This document shows, piece after piece, positions 1 to 9,375 of a DNA stretch of 39,165 bases; position 1 is the first letter of the stretch, and every line of letters starts with the position of its first letter. This stretch comes from DASPWV01 sp046727855 (GTDB lineage Bacteria; Acidobacteriota; Vicinamibacteria; Vicinamibacterales; UBA2999): NCBI GenBank assembly GCA_046727855.1, contig JBKPDL010000174.1, positions 1 through 39,165 of the forward strand. Reading direction: 5' to 3'. The notes under the pieces are model-generated. The model saw only the letters and a program-made list of their open reading frames with translations. It made no database searches and had not been told where the DNA came from. The position numbers and the translations under genes are program-made.

Positions 1-150
1 ACGCAGATGGAACGGAGATTTGAACGCAGATGAACGCAGATGGAACGCAGATGGAACGGAGATTTGAACGCAGATGAACGCAGATGGAACGCAGAGTGGG
101 ACGCAGATTGGGACGCAGATTGGGACGCAGATGAAACGCAGGTGGACGCG
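1..150. repeat. Short tandem repeats at the contig start
   Basis: A perfect 44-bp unit occurs twice in tandem (7-50 and 51-94). It is built from shorter GAACGCAGAT-like submotifs. It is followed by about three copies of the 12-mer TGGGACGCAGAT up to roughly position 133. The reading frame runs through the array into the downstream gene, but that gene has its own ribosome binding site and signal peptide after the repeats, so the array is most likely non-coding 5' sequence. The contig starts inside it, which suggests the assembly broke on the repeat. Confidence 0.85.
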
Positions 151-177
151 GTTGACGTGGAAGGAGTAGAGTCGCCT

Positions 178-1299
178 ATGGCCAAACCAGCAGGGGCGAT
201 CGCCCTTGTCTTTGCAGGCGTCTCGTTCGCAGCGGCGCAGACACCGCCGGCATCGACCACCGAATGGAATTCGCGTGCGGCGGCGGCCTATCTCGACGGC
301 CGCATGGACTGGTGGCTGAAGTGGCCAAACGCCATCCGCGATCAGGGCACCACCTGCGTGTCGTGCCACACCGTCGCGCCGTATGCGCTCGCGCGTCCGG
401 CCTTGCGCATCACGCTCGGCGAGCGCGACGTTCCCGAGCCCGAACGCACGATGCGCGCGCACGCCGCCAAACGCGTGGAACTGTGGAAGGAGCTTCCACC
501 GCTCTACCCGGATCAGCGATATGGTCTACCGAAGAGCAGCGAGTCGCGTGGCACCGAAGCGGTCATGAGCGCCCTCGTACTTGCCCTGCGCGACCGCGAA
601 ACTGGCGTGATGGCCGACGACACGCGCGCGGCCTTCGCAAATCTTTGGGCGCTGCAGTTCACCGCCGGATCACTGAAGGGCGCCTGGGCCTGGCTCCACT
701 TCCATCTCGAGCCGTGGGAGTCGGATGACGGTCCCTACTACGGCGCTTCGCTGGCCGCGGTGGCTGTCGCGGCGGTGCCCGGCTATGCGTCGGACCCGCA
801 GGTCCAAACGCAGATGCAGATGCTGCGTAACTACTTGCAGCAGGGCGTCGACAAAACCTCGCTCTTCAATCGTGCCAACGTGCTCTGGGCTGCGTCGTTG
901 CTGCCCGATCTCCTCACCACTGCACAACGCGACGCCGTCGTCGAGGCGCTGATCACCAAACAGCAGGAGGATGGCGGATGGTCGATGGCATCGTTGGGCG
1001 GTTACAAGCGGAGCGATAACAGCGTCCTCGATACGGCGAGCGACGGCTACGCGACGGGTGCGGTCACGCTCGCGCTCCGCCGCGCGGCTAACTCCGCGGT
1101 ACAGGCTCCCGTCGAACGCGGGCTCGCCTGGCTCCGCGGGCACCAGGATGCGGCGACCGGCATGTGGCGCGCCTCGTCACTCAACAAGCAGCGCGATCCG
1201 GCGAGCGACGTCGGCAAGTTCATGAGCGATGCGGCGACGGCGTACGCCGCGCTTGCGCTAGCGGATGGTCCGCGCGTTGGCCCCACCCGCAACCGGTAG
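178..1299 (+). CDS. Secreted CxxCH / alpha-alpha toroid (squalene-cyclase-like) protein
   Basis: The ATG at 178 is chosen because AAGGAG lies at 161-166 and the product (373 aa) then starts with a signal peptide ending near residue 21 (AAAQ). An upstream in-frame ATG at 40 would read through the tandem repeats and bury the signal. Residues 60-64 are CVSCH, a c-type haem attachment motif. The rest is helical with repeats typical of alpha-alpha toroids, including QEDGGW at about 263-268 and a GLAWLRGHQ segment near the end, as in prenyltransferase/squalene-hopene cyclase-like folds. I see no DXDD cyclase motif, so cyclase activity is not implied. The likely location is periplasmic. The specific function is unknown; a haem-binding periplasmic protein is an inference. 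The 3' end overlaps the convergent hydrolase gene by 42 bp. Confidence 0.8.
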   Translation: MAKPAGAIALVFAGVSFAAAQTPPASTTEWNSRAAAAYLDGRMDWWLKWPNAIRDQGTTCVSCHTVAPYALARPALRITLGERDVPEPERTMRAHAAKRVELWKELPPLYPDQRYGLPKSSESRGTEAVMSALVLALRDRETGVMADDTRAAFANLWALQFTAGSLKGAWAWLHFHLEPWESDDGPYYGASLAAVAVAAVPGYASDPQVQTQMQMLRNYLQQGVDKTSLFNRANVLWAASLLPDLLTTAQRDAVVEALITKQQEDGGWSMASLGGYKRSDNSVLDTASDGYATGAVTLALRRAANSAVQAPVERGLAWLRGHQDAATGMWRASSLNKQRDPASDVGKFMSDAATAYAALALADGPRVGPTRNR

Positions 1300-3198
1300 C
1301 TCGATGAACGTCGCATTGCCGGGCGCGTGATAGACACGCTGCGTCGCTTTCACGTAATCGCTCGTCTTGGCGAAGAAGATGTTCGGCACGAACGTCTGCG
1401 GATTGCGATCGTAGAGCGGGAACCACGTCGACTGAATCTGCACCATGATGCGGTGCCCGGGCAAAATTGTGTGGTTGACGGTCGGCAGCGTGAACTTATA
1501 GGTCAGCGGCTTACCCGCCTCGATCGCTTTGGGGGTCTCGAAGCTCTCGCGATAGCGCCCGCGGAAGATGTCCATCGCGATGGCGAGCTGATAGCCACCC
1601 AATTCCGGCTGGCTCGGAACTTCGTCGGGATACACGTCGATCAGCTTCACCACCCAATCACTATCGGTGCCGCTCGTTGACGCCACGAGGTTGACGAGCG
1701 GTGCGCCACCAACGCGAACAGCGTCGGTCAGCGGAGGCGTCGTGTAGGTCAGCACATCTGGACGTCCATCCACGCTTCGCTGATCGGTGACCAGCCAGCG
1801 CCGCCACAAATCGCCGTCGGCGAAACGGACCGGCCGAGGCACGTAGGGCACTGGCTTCGCCGGATCTGAGACGTACTCATCGAACGTGCTCGTTCCGTTG
1901 GTGCCGGCTTGCGGCGCGGTGAAGGACAGTCCGAAGTTCGGCGTGAGATACAGCGGCTTCGAAGCGGCGGCGCATCCGCTCGGGCACGCCAGCGGCCATG
2001 TCTTCAAGCGATCCCAGTGATTCTCGCCGCTGTTGTAGATGAACACCGGCGGCGTCTCAGCCGTGCGCGCGCCGTCCTTCAAGTACTGATCGAAGAATGG
2101 CTTGAGCACGTCGCGGCGAAACTGCAGCGCGGTGTCGCCGTCCCAGCGCAGCGGGCCCAAGGAGAAGCCGTCGTAATTCACCTGGCTGTGCCGCCACGGG
2201 CCCATCACCAGGAAGTTCATCTCATTGCGCGTGTCTTTTGGTTCAACCGCGAGATAGCTGTGAATCGCGCCCCACATGTCTTCCTGATCCCACAGCCCCT
2301 GAATCCACATGGTCGGGACCTTGAGTGGCTGCGCCGCCATCACCTTGTCGAGCGCCTGTTGCTGCCAGAACGCGTCGTACGCGGGATGATCCACGGTCTT
2401 GCGCCACCATGGCAGTTGCTCGAGGCCCGCGGCGCGCGCGAAATCGCCGGCCGATCCGGCGCGCCGAAAGTTCTCGTAGTCGTCGTAGCTCTGACGAACG
2501 ATCTCGCTGCCGTCGCCGCGTTCCGTAGTTTGCCCGGTGAAGTAATCGAGGTTGACCTGGCGAAACGCGCCATAGTGAAACCAATCGTCGCCCATCCAGC
2601 CATCGACCATCGGGCTCATCGGCGCCGCCACTTTCAGCGCCGGGTGAGGATTGACGAGCGCCATCACCACCGTGAAGCCCTCGTACGAGCTGCCAAGCAT
2701 CCCAACCCTGCCGTTCGATTCGGGCACGTGTTTCACCAGCCACTCGATGGTGTCGTAAGCATCGGTCGAGTGGTCCACGTTGGTCGGGTTGAGCGGCCCC
2801 TTGAGCGGGCGTGTCATCACGTACTCGCCCTCGGATCCGTACTTGCCGCGCACGTCCTGAAAGACGCGGATGTAGCCGTCAGCGACGAACACTTCATCAC
2901 CCTGCGGCAGCGTCGCGAGCATCCGCGGCGACTGGTTGCGCGCCGCGCGGCCGGCAGCGTTGTACGGCGTCCGCGTCAGGATGATCGGCGCGTTCTTGGC
3001 GCCGTTCGGCACCACGATCACCGTGTAGAGTTTTACCCCGTCACGCATGGGAATCATTTCCACGCGCTTGACGTAGTCATAGCCTGCCTTTGGCGCCGCG
3101 AATTTTGCGGGGATGTCGGGCGTAATCGCCGGTGTCTGCCCGACAAGGCGGCCGGCGACAAGTAGCAGAGCTATCGCGACGAGGGCCGAGCGCTTCAT
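1258..3198 (-). CDS. CocE/NonD family serine hydrolase (X-Pro dipeptidyl-peptidase-like, S15)
   Basis: A secreted alpha/beta hydrolase of the CocE/NonD/PepX (S15) family, which cleaves acyl or peptidyl bonds of small substrates. With the ATG at 3198 the protein has 646 aa and starts directly with a signal peptide (MKRSALVAIALL...). An in-frame ATG at 3219 adds seven residues (MVCQNDA) that would precede the signal, so the shorter form is preferred; neither has a clear ribosome binding site. The nucleophile motif GSSYEG (G-x-S-Y-x-G) is near residues 169-174. Family motifs MRDGVKL and FQDVRGKYGSEG precede it, GLWDQEDMW supplies the likely acid, and GPWRHSQ the likely histidine. The C-terminal ~200 residues fit the jelly-roll domain (for example LVNLVASTSGTDSDWVVKLIDVYPD split over its strands). 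It lies divergent from the TonB receptor pair and convergent with the toroid protein. The substrate cannot be told from sequence. Confidence 0.92.
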   Translation of the reverse strand: MKRSALVAIALLLVAGRLVGQTPAITPDIPAKFAAPKAGYDYVKRVEMIPMRDGVKLYTVIVVPNGAKNAPIILTRTPYNAAGRAARNQSPRMLATLPQGDEVFVADGYIRVFQDVRGKYGSEGEYVMTRPLKGPLNPTNVDHSTDAYDTIEWLVKHVPESNGRVGMLGSSYEGFTVVMALVNPHPALKVAAPMSPMVDGWMGDDWFHYGAFRQVNLDYFTGQTTERGDGSEIVRQSYDDYENFRRAGSAGDFARAAGLEQLPWWRKTVDHPAYDAFWQQQALDKVMAAQPLKVPTMWIQGLWDQEDMWGAIHSYLAVEPKDTRNEMNFLVMGPWRHSQVNYDGFSLGPLRWDGDTALQFRRDVLKPFFDQYLKDGARTAETPPVFIYNSGENHWDRLKTWPLACPSGCAAASKPLYLTPNFGLSFTAPQAGTNGTSTFDEYVSDPAKPVPYVPRPVRFADGDLWRRWLVTDQRSVDGRPDVLTYTTPPLTDAVRVGGAPLVNLVASTSGTDSDWVVKLIDVYPDEVPSQPELGGYQLAIAMDIFRGRYRESFETPKAIEAGKPLTYKFTLPTVNHTILPGHRIMVQIQSTWFPLYDRNPQTFVPNIFFAKTSDYVKATQRVYHAPGNATFIELPVAGGANARTIR

Positions 3199-3226
3199 CG
3201 CGTCATTCTGGCATACCAATTGGCGA

Positions 3227-3255
3227 TTGACCGCGGCCCCGGACCCGGGTTAAAT
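3227..3255 (+). promoter_or_regulatory. Putative sigma-70 promoter for the receptor pair
   Basis: TTGACC at 3227-3232 and TTAAAT at 3250-3255 are separated by 17 bp, a good match to -35/-10 spacing. The site lies 72 bp upstream of the first TonB receptor start at 3328, which has AAAGGAG at 3315-3321. It also sits in the divergent gap with the CocE-like gene. This is a pattern match only. Confidence 0.5.
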
Positions 3256-3327
3256 CACCGCGTCACCTTGATTTCGTCGTCGGCCGCACTTGCTGGACCC
3301 GGTTACGAGTTCAAAAAGGAGCTAGTC

Positions 3328-6300
3328 ATGAGGAGAAGCCGGCGCGCCGCATGGTCAGGGGTCCTGACCCTTGCGGCCTTTCTGTTGGTCCCCGCGCTCG
3401 CCCACGCCCAGAGCGCCATCGCTGGAACCGTCAAAGACACGTCCGGCGCCGTCCTGCCGGGTGTGACGGTCGAGGCGGCAAGCCCGGTCCTGATCGAGAA
3501 GGTTCGCACCGTCACGACCAACGAGCAGGGTCAGTTCACGATCGTCGATTTGCGTCCGGGCACCTACACCGTGAAGTTCACGCTTCCTGGGTTCAATACC
3601 TACGTCCGCGACGGCCTCGAGCTCCCGACTGATTTCACCGCGACAATCAACGCGGAGATGCGCGTCGGGGTGCTGGAGGAAACGGTCACGGTGACCGGTG
3701 AATCGCCCATCGTCGACGTGTCGAGCACATCGCGTGTGCAGGTGCTCACGCGCGAAGTGCTGGATGCTGTGCCAACCGGCCGCACGATCCAAGGTCTCGC
3801 GCAGCTCGTGGTCGGCGTCAGCCTCAACGTTCCAGACGTTGGCGGCTCGCGTGCGATGCAGCAGACGTACATGGCGACGCGCGGTCTCACCTCCGCCAAC
3901 AACATCGTGCAGGTCGACGGCCTGATGGTGAACGGCCTCGACGGCGATGGCGCGGTGCAGCAGTACTTCAACAACGCGATGATGCAGGAGATGACCTATC
4001 AAACGAGCGGCGCTGGTGCGGATCTCTCCCCAGGCGGTGTTCGGATGAACATCGTGCCGCGCGACGGCGGCAACCAGTTCAGCGGCTCGTTCTTCGCCGG
4101 GTGGACCGACGGCGCGTGGCAGAGCGACAATCTGAGCGCCGACCTGCAGGCGCGCGGCTTGCGCGCAGCCGACAGAATCGACCGCATCTACGACTTCAAC
4201 TTCGGCCTGGGCGGTCCCATCCGGCGCAACAAGTTGTGGTTCTACGGCTCGGCGCGTGCCTGGTCGGTGAACGCCCCGATTGCCGACACGTTCTATGTGC
4301 CCAGCGGCGCCACGCAGGCCGACTGCCAGGCGGGCCGCGTGAGCTGCGAGCAAGGCATCGACGACCAGAAGATCAAGAGCGCGCTGTTGCGGCTCACGTG
4401 GCAAGTCAGCGAGCGCAACAAGTTCTCGGTTTATTACGACGAGATCGACAAGTTCCGCGGCCATGGCATGAACGCAGGCGACGATCCGGACACGGCGTCG
4501 CAGATCTGGACGTCGCCGATTTACAACAGCGGCGCCGCAAAATGGACCAGCACGATGAGCAACAAGCTGATGATCGATGGCGGTTTCTCGTTCAACTACG
4601 AGGAATACGTCATCACCAATCAGCCAGGCGTGAACAAAGACGTGTTTACTCCCGAATGGTTCGCGGGCGCGAGCCGTCGAGACGCCGACCTCACCACCTT
4701 GCGCAGTGGCCTCGCCAATTGGGGCGGTCGTTATCCGGATCGCTACAACATGCAGGGCGCGGTGACCTATGTCACTGGTTCGCACAACATCAAGACCGGT
4801 GTGCAGTGGAACTGGGGCCCGTACGAGAACACGCGCGAGACCAACGCCGATCTGCAACAGGTCTACCGCAGCGGCCGGCCCGATTCCGTCACGCTGTACA
4901 ACACTCCCATCCGGTCGCTCGAAAAGCTCAACGCCGACGTTGGCGTCTACGCGCAGGACAGCTGGGTATTGAACCGGCTGACGCTCAACGGCGGCTTGCG
5001 GTGGGAATATCTCAACTCGGAAGTGTCCGAGCAGTCGTCGGCAGCCGGTCGCTGGGTACCGGAGCGCCATTTCGCCAAAATCCCGATGCCGATCTGGAAG
5101 GATTGGGCGCCGCGATTCGGCGCCGTCTACGACCTCTTCGGCAATGCCAAGACAGCGCTCAAAGTCGGCTTCAACCGCTACAACGAGTCGCGCACGACGC
5201 AGTTCGCGTCGCGCTACAACCCAAACGGTCTGACTCCCGCCGCGGCTGGCACCATTCCGTGGACCGATCTGAACGGCGATGACATTGCGCAGGGACAGAT
5301 GGGCTGCGTGTATCTCACGCCGGGCTGCGAGATGAACTTCGCACGGCTGCCCAGCAACTTCGGCAGGCTGTCGTTAAACCGCGTCGATCCCGATTTCAAG
5401 CGCACCTACAACCTCGAGACGACTGCTGGTGTGCAGCACGAGCTCTTCCCGCGCGTCTCCGTGGCCGCCACATGGTATCGCCGCACGTTCCATCGTCTGC
5501 GTCTCACCGATAACGTCCTGCGGACCATGAATGATTACACGCCAATCGGTGTCTTCAATCCGATGACTGGGCAGCCAATGACGGTTTACTCCGTGACACC
5601 GGCAGCGGCCGCGCGCGTTGACAACTTCGACACCAACGCCGGCTCGGATCGCAAACAGATCTATAACGGCTTCGACTTCACGGTAAACGCGCGACTGCCT
5701 CGCGGCGCCATGATCTTCGGCGGCTTCGTCACAGAGCGCACGCTGCGTGTGACCTGCGACGAGCCCGACGATCCGAACACGCTGCTGTTCTGCGATGACC
5801 GCGACAACGGCATCCCGTATCGTCCGCAGTTGAAGCTGTCGGGCACGTATCCCGGTCCCTGGGGCATTCAGGTGAGCGCGTCGTTGCAGAGTATTGCCGG
5901 ACGTCCGAGCGGGGGCTTCTCCACGACCGGATTCTTTGTCAACAAGATCAGCGGACCGGGATATGGCGACGTCGGAAGCCCAGTCGGGACGATGTGGCTT
6001 CTGAGTTCGACGACGCGTTATCCCACCAACTGTCCGTCGCCATGTCCCGCCGGTGCGCTGGTGTTTCAGCCCGGCCAACTCACGGAAGCCAACATTAGCG
6101 TCCCACTTGTCGCGCCGGGCACCGAGTTCCTGCCGCGGTTGACGCAGCTGGATCTCAGCTTGGGCAAGTGGTTCAACGTCGGTCGCACGCGCCTTCAGGG
6201 CCAGATGGACATCTTCAACGTGTTCAACGCGGACACGGAGGGTGGCTATCGATCGACCAACTTCGCAACTGCGTCGTATCTGCAGCCCTCGAGCAACCTC

Positions 6301-6342
6301 CAGGGGCGTATGTTCCGCTTCGCGATGCAGATGAAATTTTAA
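3328..6342 (+). CDS. TonB-dependent receptor, Oar-like, with carboxypeptidase regulatory domain
   Basis: An outer-membrane beta-barrel receptor of 1004 aa. The ATG at 3328 is chosen over the upstream in-frame ATG at 3220 because AAAGGAG lies at 3315-3321 and a signal peptide starts directly (MRRSRRAAW..., cleavage near AHAQ). Residues ~29-110 are a carboxypeptidase-regulatory-like Ig fold (GTVKDTSGAVLPGVTV, then GQFTIVDLRPGTYTVKF). A plug domain follows, with ETVTVTGESPIVD, VQVDGLMVNG and GGVRMNIVPRDGGNQFSGS. The remainder is barrel strands ending in a terminal Phe (MQMKF), the usual outer-membrane C-terminal signature. Such Oar/TBDT proteins take up large substrates using TonB energy, though the ligand here is unknown. 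The next receptor starts 27 bp downstream, so the two are probably co-transcribed. Confidence 0.95.
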   Translation: MRRSRRAAWSGVLTLAAFLLVPALAHAQSAIAGTVKDTSGAVLPGVTVEAASPVLIEKVRTVTTNEQGQFTIVDLRPGTYTVKFTLPGFNTYVRDGLELPTDFTATINAEMRVGVLEETVTVTGESPIVDVSSTSRVQVLTREVLDAVPTGRTIQGLAQLVVGVSLNVPDVGGSRAMQQTYMATRGLTSANNIVQVDGLMVNGLDGDGAVQQYFNNAMMQEMTYQTSGAGADLSPGGVRMNIVPRDGGNQFSGSFFAGWTDGAWQSDNLSADLQARGLRAADRIDRIYDFNFGLGGPIRRNKLWFYGSARAWSVNAPIADTFYVPSGATQADCQAGRVSCEQGIDDQKIKSALLRLTWQVSERNKFSVYYDEIDKFRGHGMNAGDDPDTASQIWTSPIYNSGAAKWTSTMSNKLMIDGGFSFNYEEYVITNQPGVNKDVFTPEWFAGASRRDADLTTLRSGLANWGGRYPDRYNMQGAVTYVTGSHNIKTGVQWNWGPYENTRETNADLQQVYRSGRPDSVTLYNTPIRSLEKLNADVGVYAQDSWVLNRLTLNGGLRWEYLNSEVSEQSSAAGRWVPERHFAKIPMPIWKDWAPRFGAVYDLFGNAKTALKVGFNRYNESRTTQFASRYNPNGLTPAAAGTIPWTDLNGDDIAQGQMGCVYLTPGCEMNFARLPSNFGRLSLNRVDPDFKRTYNLETTAGVQHELFPRVSVAATWYRRTFHRLRLTDNVLRTMNDYTPIGVFNPMTGQPMTVYSVTPAAAARVDNFDTNAGSDRKQIYNGFDFTVNARLPRGAMIFGGFVTERTLRVTCDEPDDPNTLLFCDDRDNGIPYRPQLKLSGTYPGPWGIQVSASLQSIAGRPSGGFSTTGFFVNKISGPGYGDVGSPVGTMWLLSSTTRYPTNCPSPCPAGALVFQPGQLTEANISVPLVAPGTEFLPRLTQLDLSLGKWFNVGRTRLQGQMDIFNVFNADTEGGYRSTNFATASYLQPSSNLQGRMFRFAMQMKF

Positions 6343-6369
6343 TGGCCAGCAAAACCGGGAGAACTGCGT

Positions 6370-9294
6370 ATGCATCATCGTACTTTTGCCACGTTGTGGG
6401 TTCTGACTGCAGCCGTTTTCCTTGCCGCGATTGCTGAGGCCCAGACGGGCGACGGCAGTGTGCGAGGTTACGTCAAGGACGATCAAGGCGGTGTGCTGCC
6501 TGGCGTAACCGTGACGGCGCGGAGCACTGCGCTGCTGACGCCGGTTTCGGCGGTGACGGACAACGCCGGCTACTATCGGCTACTCAATCTTCCTCCCGGC
6601 ACCTACACCCTCACTGCCGAACTGGCGGGGTTCTCGACCTACAAGCGCGAGGGCATCGTCATGCGCGCCGGCATCACCTTCAGCGTCGACATCCAGATGC
6701 AGATTGGCAACCTGGCCGAGACGATCACGGTGACCGCAGAATCGCCGATGATCGAGACCGGGCGGCCGACGAGCGTGCTCAACATCGACGGCGAGCTCGT
6801 TCGTGCGGCGCCGGTGACGTCGCGTCGGCTGTTCAGCGACGCGCTCGATCTTGCGCCCGGTGTGGGATCACGCAACGTGGACGACGGCGTGGGCCGGCGC
6901 GCGTATTACTTCCGCGGATCGCACATCTACGCGCATGCCTTCCAGCTCGAAGGTGCACCGGCCTCCGCGTATATCGATTCGGCCGCGCACTCGATGGGCA
7001 TGGGCGGCGACACGGTGCAGGACGTGGAGATCAAGCTCGGCGGCGCGGATGCCTCGACGCCGGCCAGTACGGGCGTGGTAATGAACATCGTCACGCCGCG
7101 TGGGCAGAACGAGCTGAAAGGCTCGGTGAATTATTCGTATCAGCCGCTCGATTGGAACAGCGACAACACCAAGGGCGGCGCCGCTCCCGGCGGCCTGCCG
7201 ACGTTCCAGAAGGTCAATCAGTGGGATATGTCGGTCGGCGGCCGGATCATTCGGGACAAGGTCTGGTTCTACGGAACGTATCGCTATGCTGATTTGATCA
7301 ACGGCATCAGCCGCACGCCCCAGGATCTTGCCTACCTGACGGCGTTCCGGCCGGACTTCCAGCCGTTCGACAACTACTCGAAAAGCAAGCAGCCGTACAT
7401 CAAGCTCACGTCGCAGCTGAACGCGCGGCACGAGCTGTCCGGGTTCTGGCAGTACGACCGCAATCGTTTCAGCAGCAATCGCGAGGACGACACGCACGAT
7501 ATCAATCCACGCGGGGCGGGTGGGTCGCTATATCAAACCAAGCTGAACTCGGTGTGGAGCGATCGCGTGCAAACGCAGTTCTCGGCGTCGTACAACAACA
7601 AGGGTGGGGCGGAGGAAGACACCTACGAAGGATTCCAGGGATTTGGGCCGTCGGTTGAGGTGCACCAGACCACGCGGATCTCAGGCGGAGTTCCCACCGG
7701 CTCGGGGACGCTCGTCACGATGAACAACGTCGAGACGCAGTCGATTCAGCCCTCGTCCATGCTGGTGTTCCGCGGCGACCTGACGTATTACCACGTGGGT
7801 CTGGGAGGACAGCACGAGTTCAAGACTGGCATCTGGGCGGCGCCACGCCTGCACCGGGATGTGTTCAGCCACGCACTGAACGACGGTTTCACGCTCGAGC
7901 GCGTCAAACAGCGCGATCCAAACGATTTGAACTCAGGGACGATACCCTTCCAGCGCCGCTACCAGTCGCCGCTCGACGTGCAGACGACCGCCGCGCGCGA
8001 TCGCGACATCGCCATCTACATCCAGGACAACTGGAAACCGCATCCGCGGCTCACCATCAACGCCGGCCTCCGCGCCGACTTCGTGCGCCGGTTCGATGAC
8101 GTCTTCGATATCGAGCGGATGAACAGCACCAATATCGGACCGCGCGTCGGTGGCGCATATCTCATCACCGAGGACGCGCGAAACGTGGTGCGCGCATTTT
8201 TCGGGCGCGTTCACGAACAAGTGAACGGACGCGACCCGATTACGACCTTTGGACCGACGAACAATCGAACCGTGCGCAACATCTACGACAACAACGGCGA
8301 CGGCATCTTCGAAATCGAACAGATTACGCCAGCCGCGACCGGTGCCATCAACGCGCTGGCGTTCGATCCCGACTTGCATCAGCCGTTCGTCGACGAGTAT
8401 GCCTTCGGCTTTGCCCGGCAGTTCAAAGGCCAAATCAGCCTCGATCTCTCCTTCAACCGCCGCTACTTCAAGGACGGGTACGCCGAGGTCGACATCAACG
8501 GCTTCTACCCGGACGGCCCCTTCAAGCCGTTCGGCGGTTTCGGCCGCGTCGATCCCAACCAGGGGCTGATCATGCAGCAGACCAACGCGACCTGGAGCAC
8601 GGTGGTCGTCACGAACCTCGAAGCGATTCTGGCGAAGAACCTGTCGCATAACTTCCAGGTGGTTGGCACCTTCACGCGCCAGTGGCAACACCTCGATGGC
8701 ACGTGGAATCCGACCGATCCCGCAGGCTTCATCCAGCCGGATGCCTTTCCGAACAACCGCGATCTCTCGCGTCACCTGTTTGGAAACGGCGACGACAGCA
8801 GCCTGGATGGGGGCGGCGCGGAATCGGGTGTCGCATACCGGCCGTACTCGGTGCGGCTCGCGGGTCAGTACTTCGCGCCGTGGGATCTCAGGGTTGCGGC
8901 CAGCTACGTGATTCAGGCAGGTGGCTATCTCGGTCCTGTGGTGGTGCAAAACGCGTCGGGCGATCCGCTCTTTGGACCGGCCAGGTTTACACTGCCGAAC
9001 GGCACGACGCAAGCGAATCCGCTCGCCACGTCGTGGCGGTTCGCGTATGGAACGCGCGGAGACGGTCAGATTCGCAACGAAACCACGCGCTATCTGCAGC
9101 TCAATCTCGGGCGTTCGTTCAGGTTCGGCCGCCAGAGCATCGAGACGGGGTTGGGCATCTTCAACGTGTTCAACACGGGCGCCCACACGCAGTGGGCCAC
9201 AGGCGCGAACCGATTGAACAACGACCTGTACTTGACGCGGTTTAATCGTCATCCGCCGAGGGCGTTTCAGGTCACGCTTGGTTACAAGTTCTGA
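6370..9294 (+). CDS. TonB-dependent receptor, Oar-like (second of tandem pair)
   Basis: 974 aa. Start ATG at 6370 with GGGAG at 6357-6361 and a signal peptide ending near AEAQ. The same architecture as its upstream neighbour: carboxypeptidase-regulatory domain (GYVKDDQGGVLPGVTV ... YYRLLNLPPGTYTLTAEL), plug with ETITVTAESPMIETG and VVMNIVTPRGQNELKGS, then a long barrel ending in LGYKF. The two differ clearly along their length, so they are diverged paralogues rather than a recent duplication. The short gap to the upstream receptor suggests one transcript, ended by the strong hairpin at 9302-9364. The ligand is unknown. The secreted BNR-repeat protein downstream may act on the same substrate, but this is only inferred from position. 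Confidence 0.95.
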   Translation: MHHRTFATLWVLTAAVFLAAIAEAQTGDGSVRGYVKDDQGGVLPGVTVTARSTALLTPVSAVTDNAGYYRLLNLPPGTYTLTAELAGFSTYKREGIVMRAGITFSVDIQMQIGNLAETITVTAESPMIETGRPTSVLNIDGELVRAAPVTSRRLFSDALDLAPGVGSRNVDDGVGRRAYYFRGSHIYAHAFQLEGAPASAYIDSAAHSMGMGGDTVQDVEIKLGGADASTPASTGVVMNIVTPRGQNELKGSVNYSYQPLDWNSDNTKGGAAPGGLPTFQKVNQWDMSVGGRIIRDKVWFYGTYRYADLINGISRTPQDLAYLTAFRPDFQPFDNYSKSKQPYIKLTSQLNARHELSGFWQYDRNRFSSNREDDTHDINPRGAGGSLYQTKLNSVWSDRVQTQFSASYNNKGGAEEDTYEGFQGFGPSVEVHQTTRISGGVPTGSGTLVTMNNVETQSIQPSSMLVFRGDLTYYHVGLGGQHEFKTGIWAAPRLHRDVFSHALNDGFTLERVKQRDPNDLNSGTIPFQRRYQSPLDVQTTAARDRDIAIYIQDNWKPHPRLTINAGLRADFVRRFDDVFDIERMNSTNIGPRVGGAYLITEDARNVVRAFFGRVHEQVNGRDPITTFGPTNNRTVRNIYDNNGDGIFEIEQITPAATGAINALAFDPDLHQPFVDEYAFGFARQFKGQISLDLSFNRRYFKDGYAEVDINGFYPDGPFKPFGGFGRVDPNQGLIMQQTNATWSTVVVTNLEAILAKNLSHNFQVVGTFTRQWQHLDGTWNPTDPAGFIQPDAFPNNRDLSRHLFGNGDDSSLDGGGAESGVAYRPYSVRLAGQYFAPWDLRVAASYVIQAGGYLGPVVVQNASGDPLFGPARFTLPNGTTQANPLATSWRFAYGTRGDGQIRNETTRYLQLNLGRSFRFGRQSIETGLGIFNVFNTGAHTQWATGANRLNNDLYLTRFNRHPPRAFQVTLGYKF

Positions 9295-9301
9295 GCGAGC
9301 T

Positions 9302-9364
9302 AAGAACTAGCCAAGGGCCCTGCCCTTGATATCCGGCTAACTCCGCGGCCCTTGGCTAGTTCTT
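9302..9364. terminator. Perfect 18-bp inverted repeat, probable terminator
   Basis: AAGAACTAGCCAAGGGCC at 9302-9319 is exactly complementary to 9347-9364, with a 27-nt loop. It begins 7 bp after the stop codon of the second receptor and is followed by TTGTTGTTGG, not a strong U tract. A terminator or 3'-end stabilising hairpin is likely. The very long perfect stem is also compatible with a small repeat element. Confidence 0.55.
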
Positions 9365-9375
9365 GTTGTTGGCTT

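Noticed and set aside
3355..5070. Long antisense frame (571 codons) across the first receptor
   Set aside because: It mirrors the codon bias of the GC-rich receptor gene, has no recognisable domain, and the receptor on the other strand is certain.
7933..9252. Minus-strand frame of 439 codons across the second receptor
   Set aside because: No motif, and it lies wholly within a clear receptor gene.
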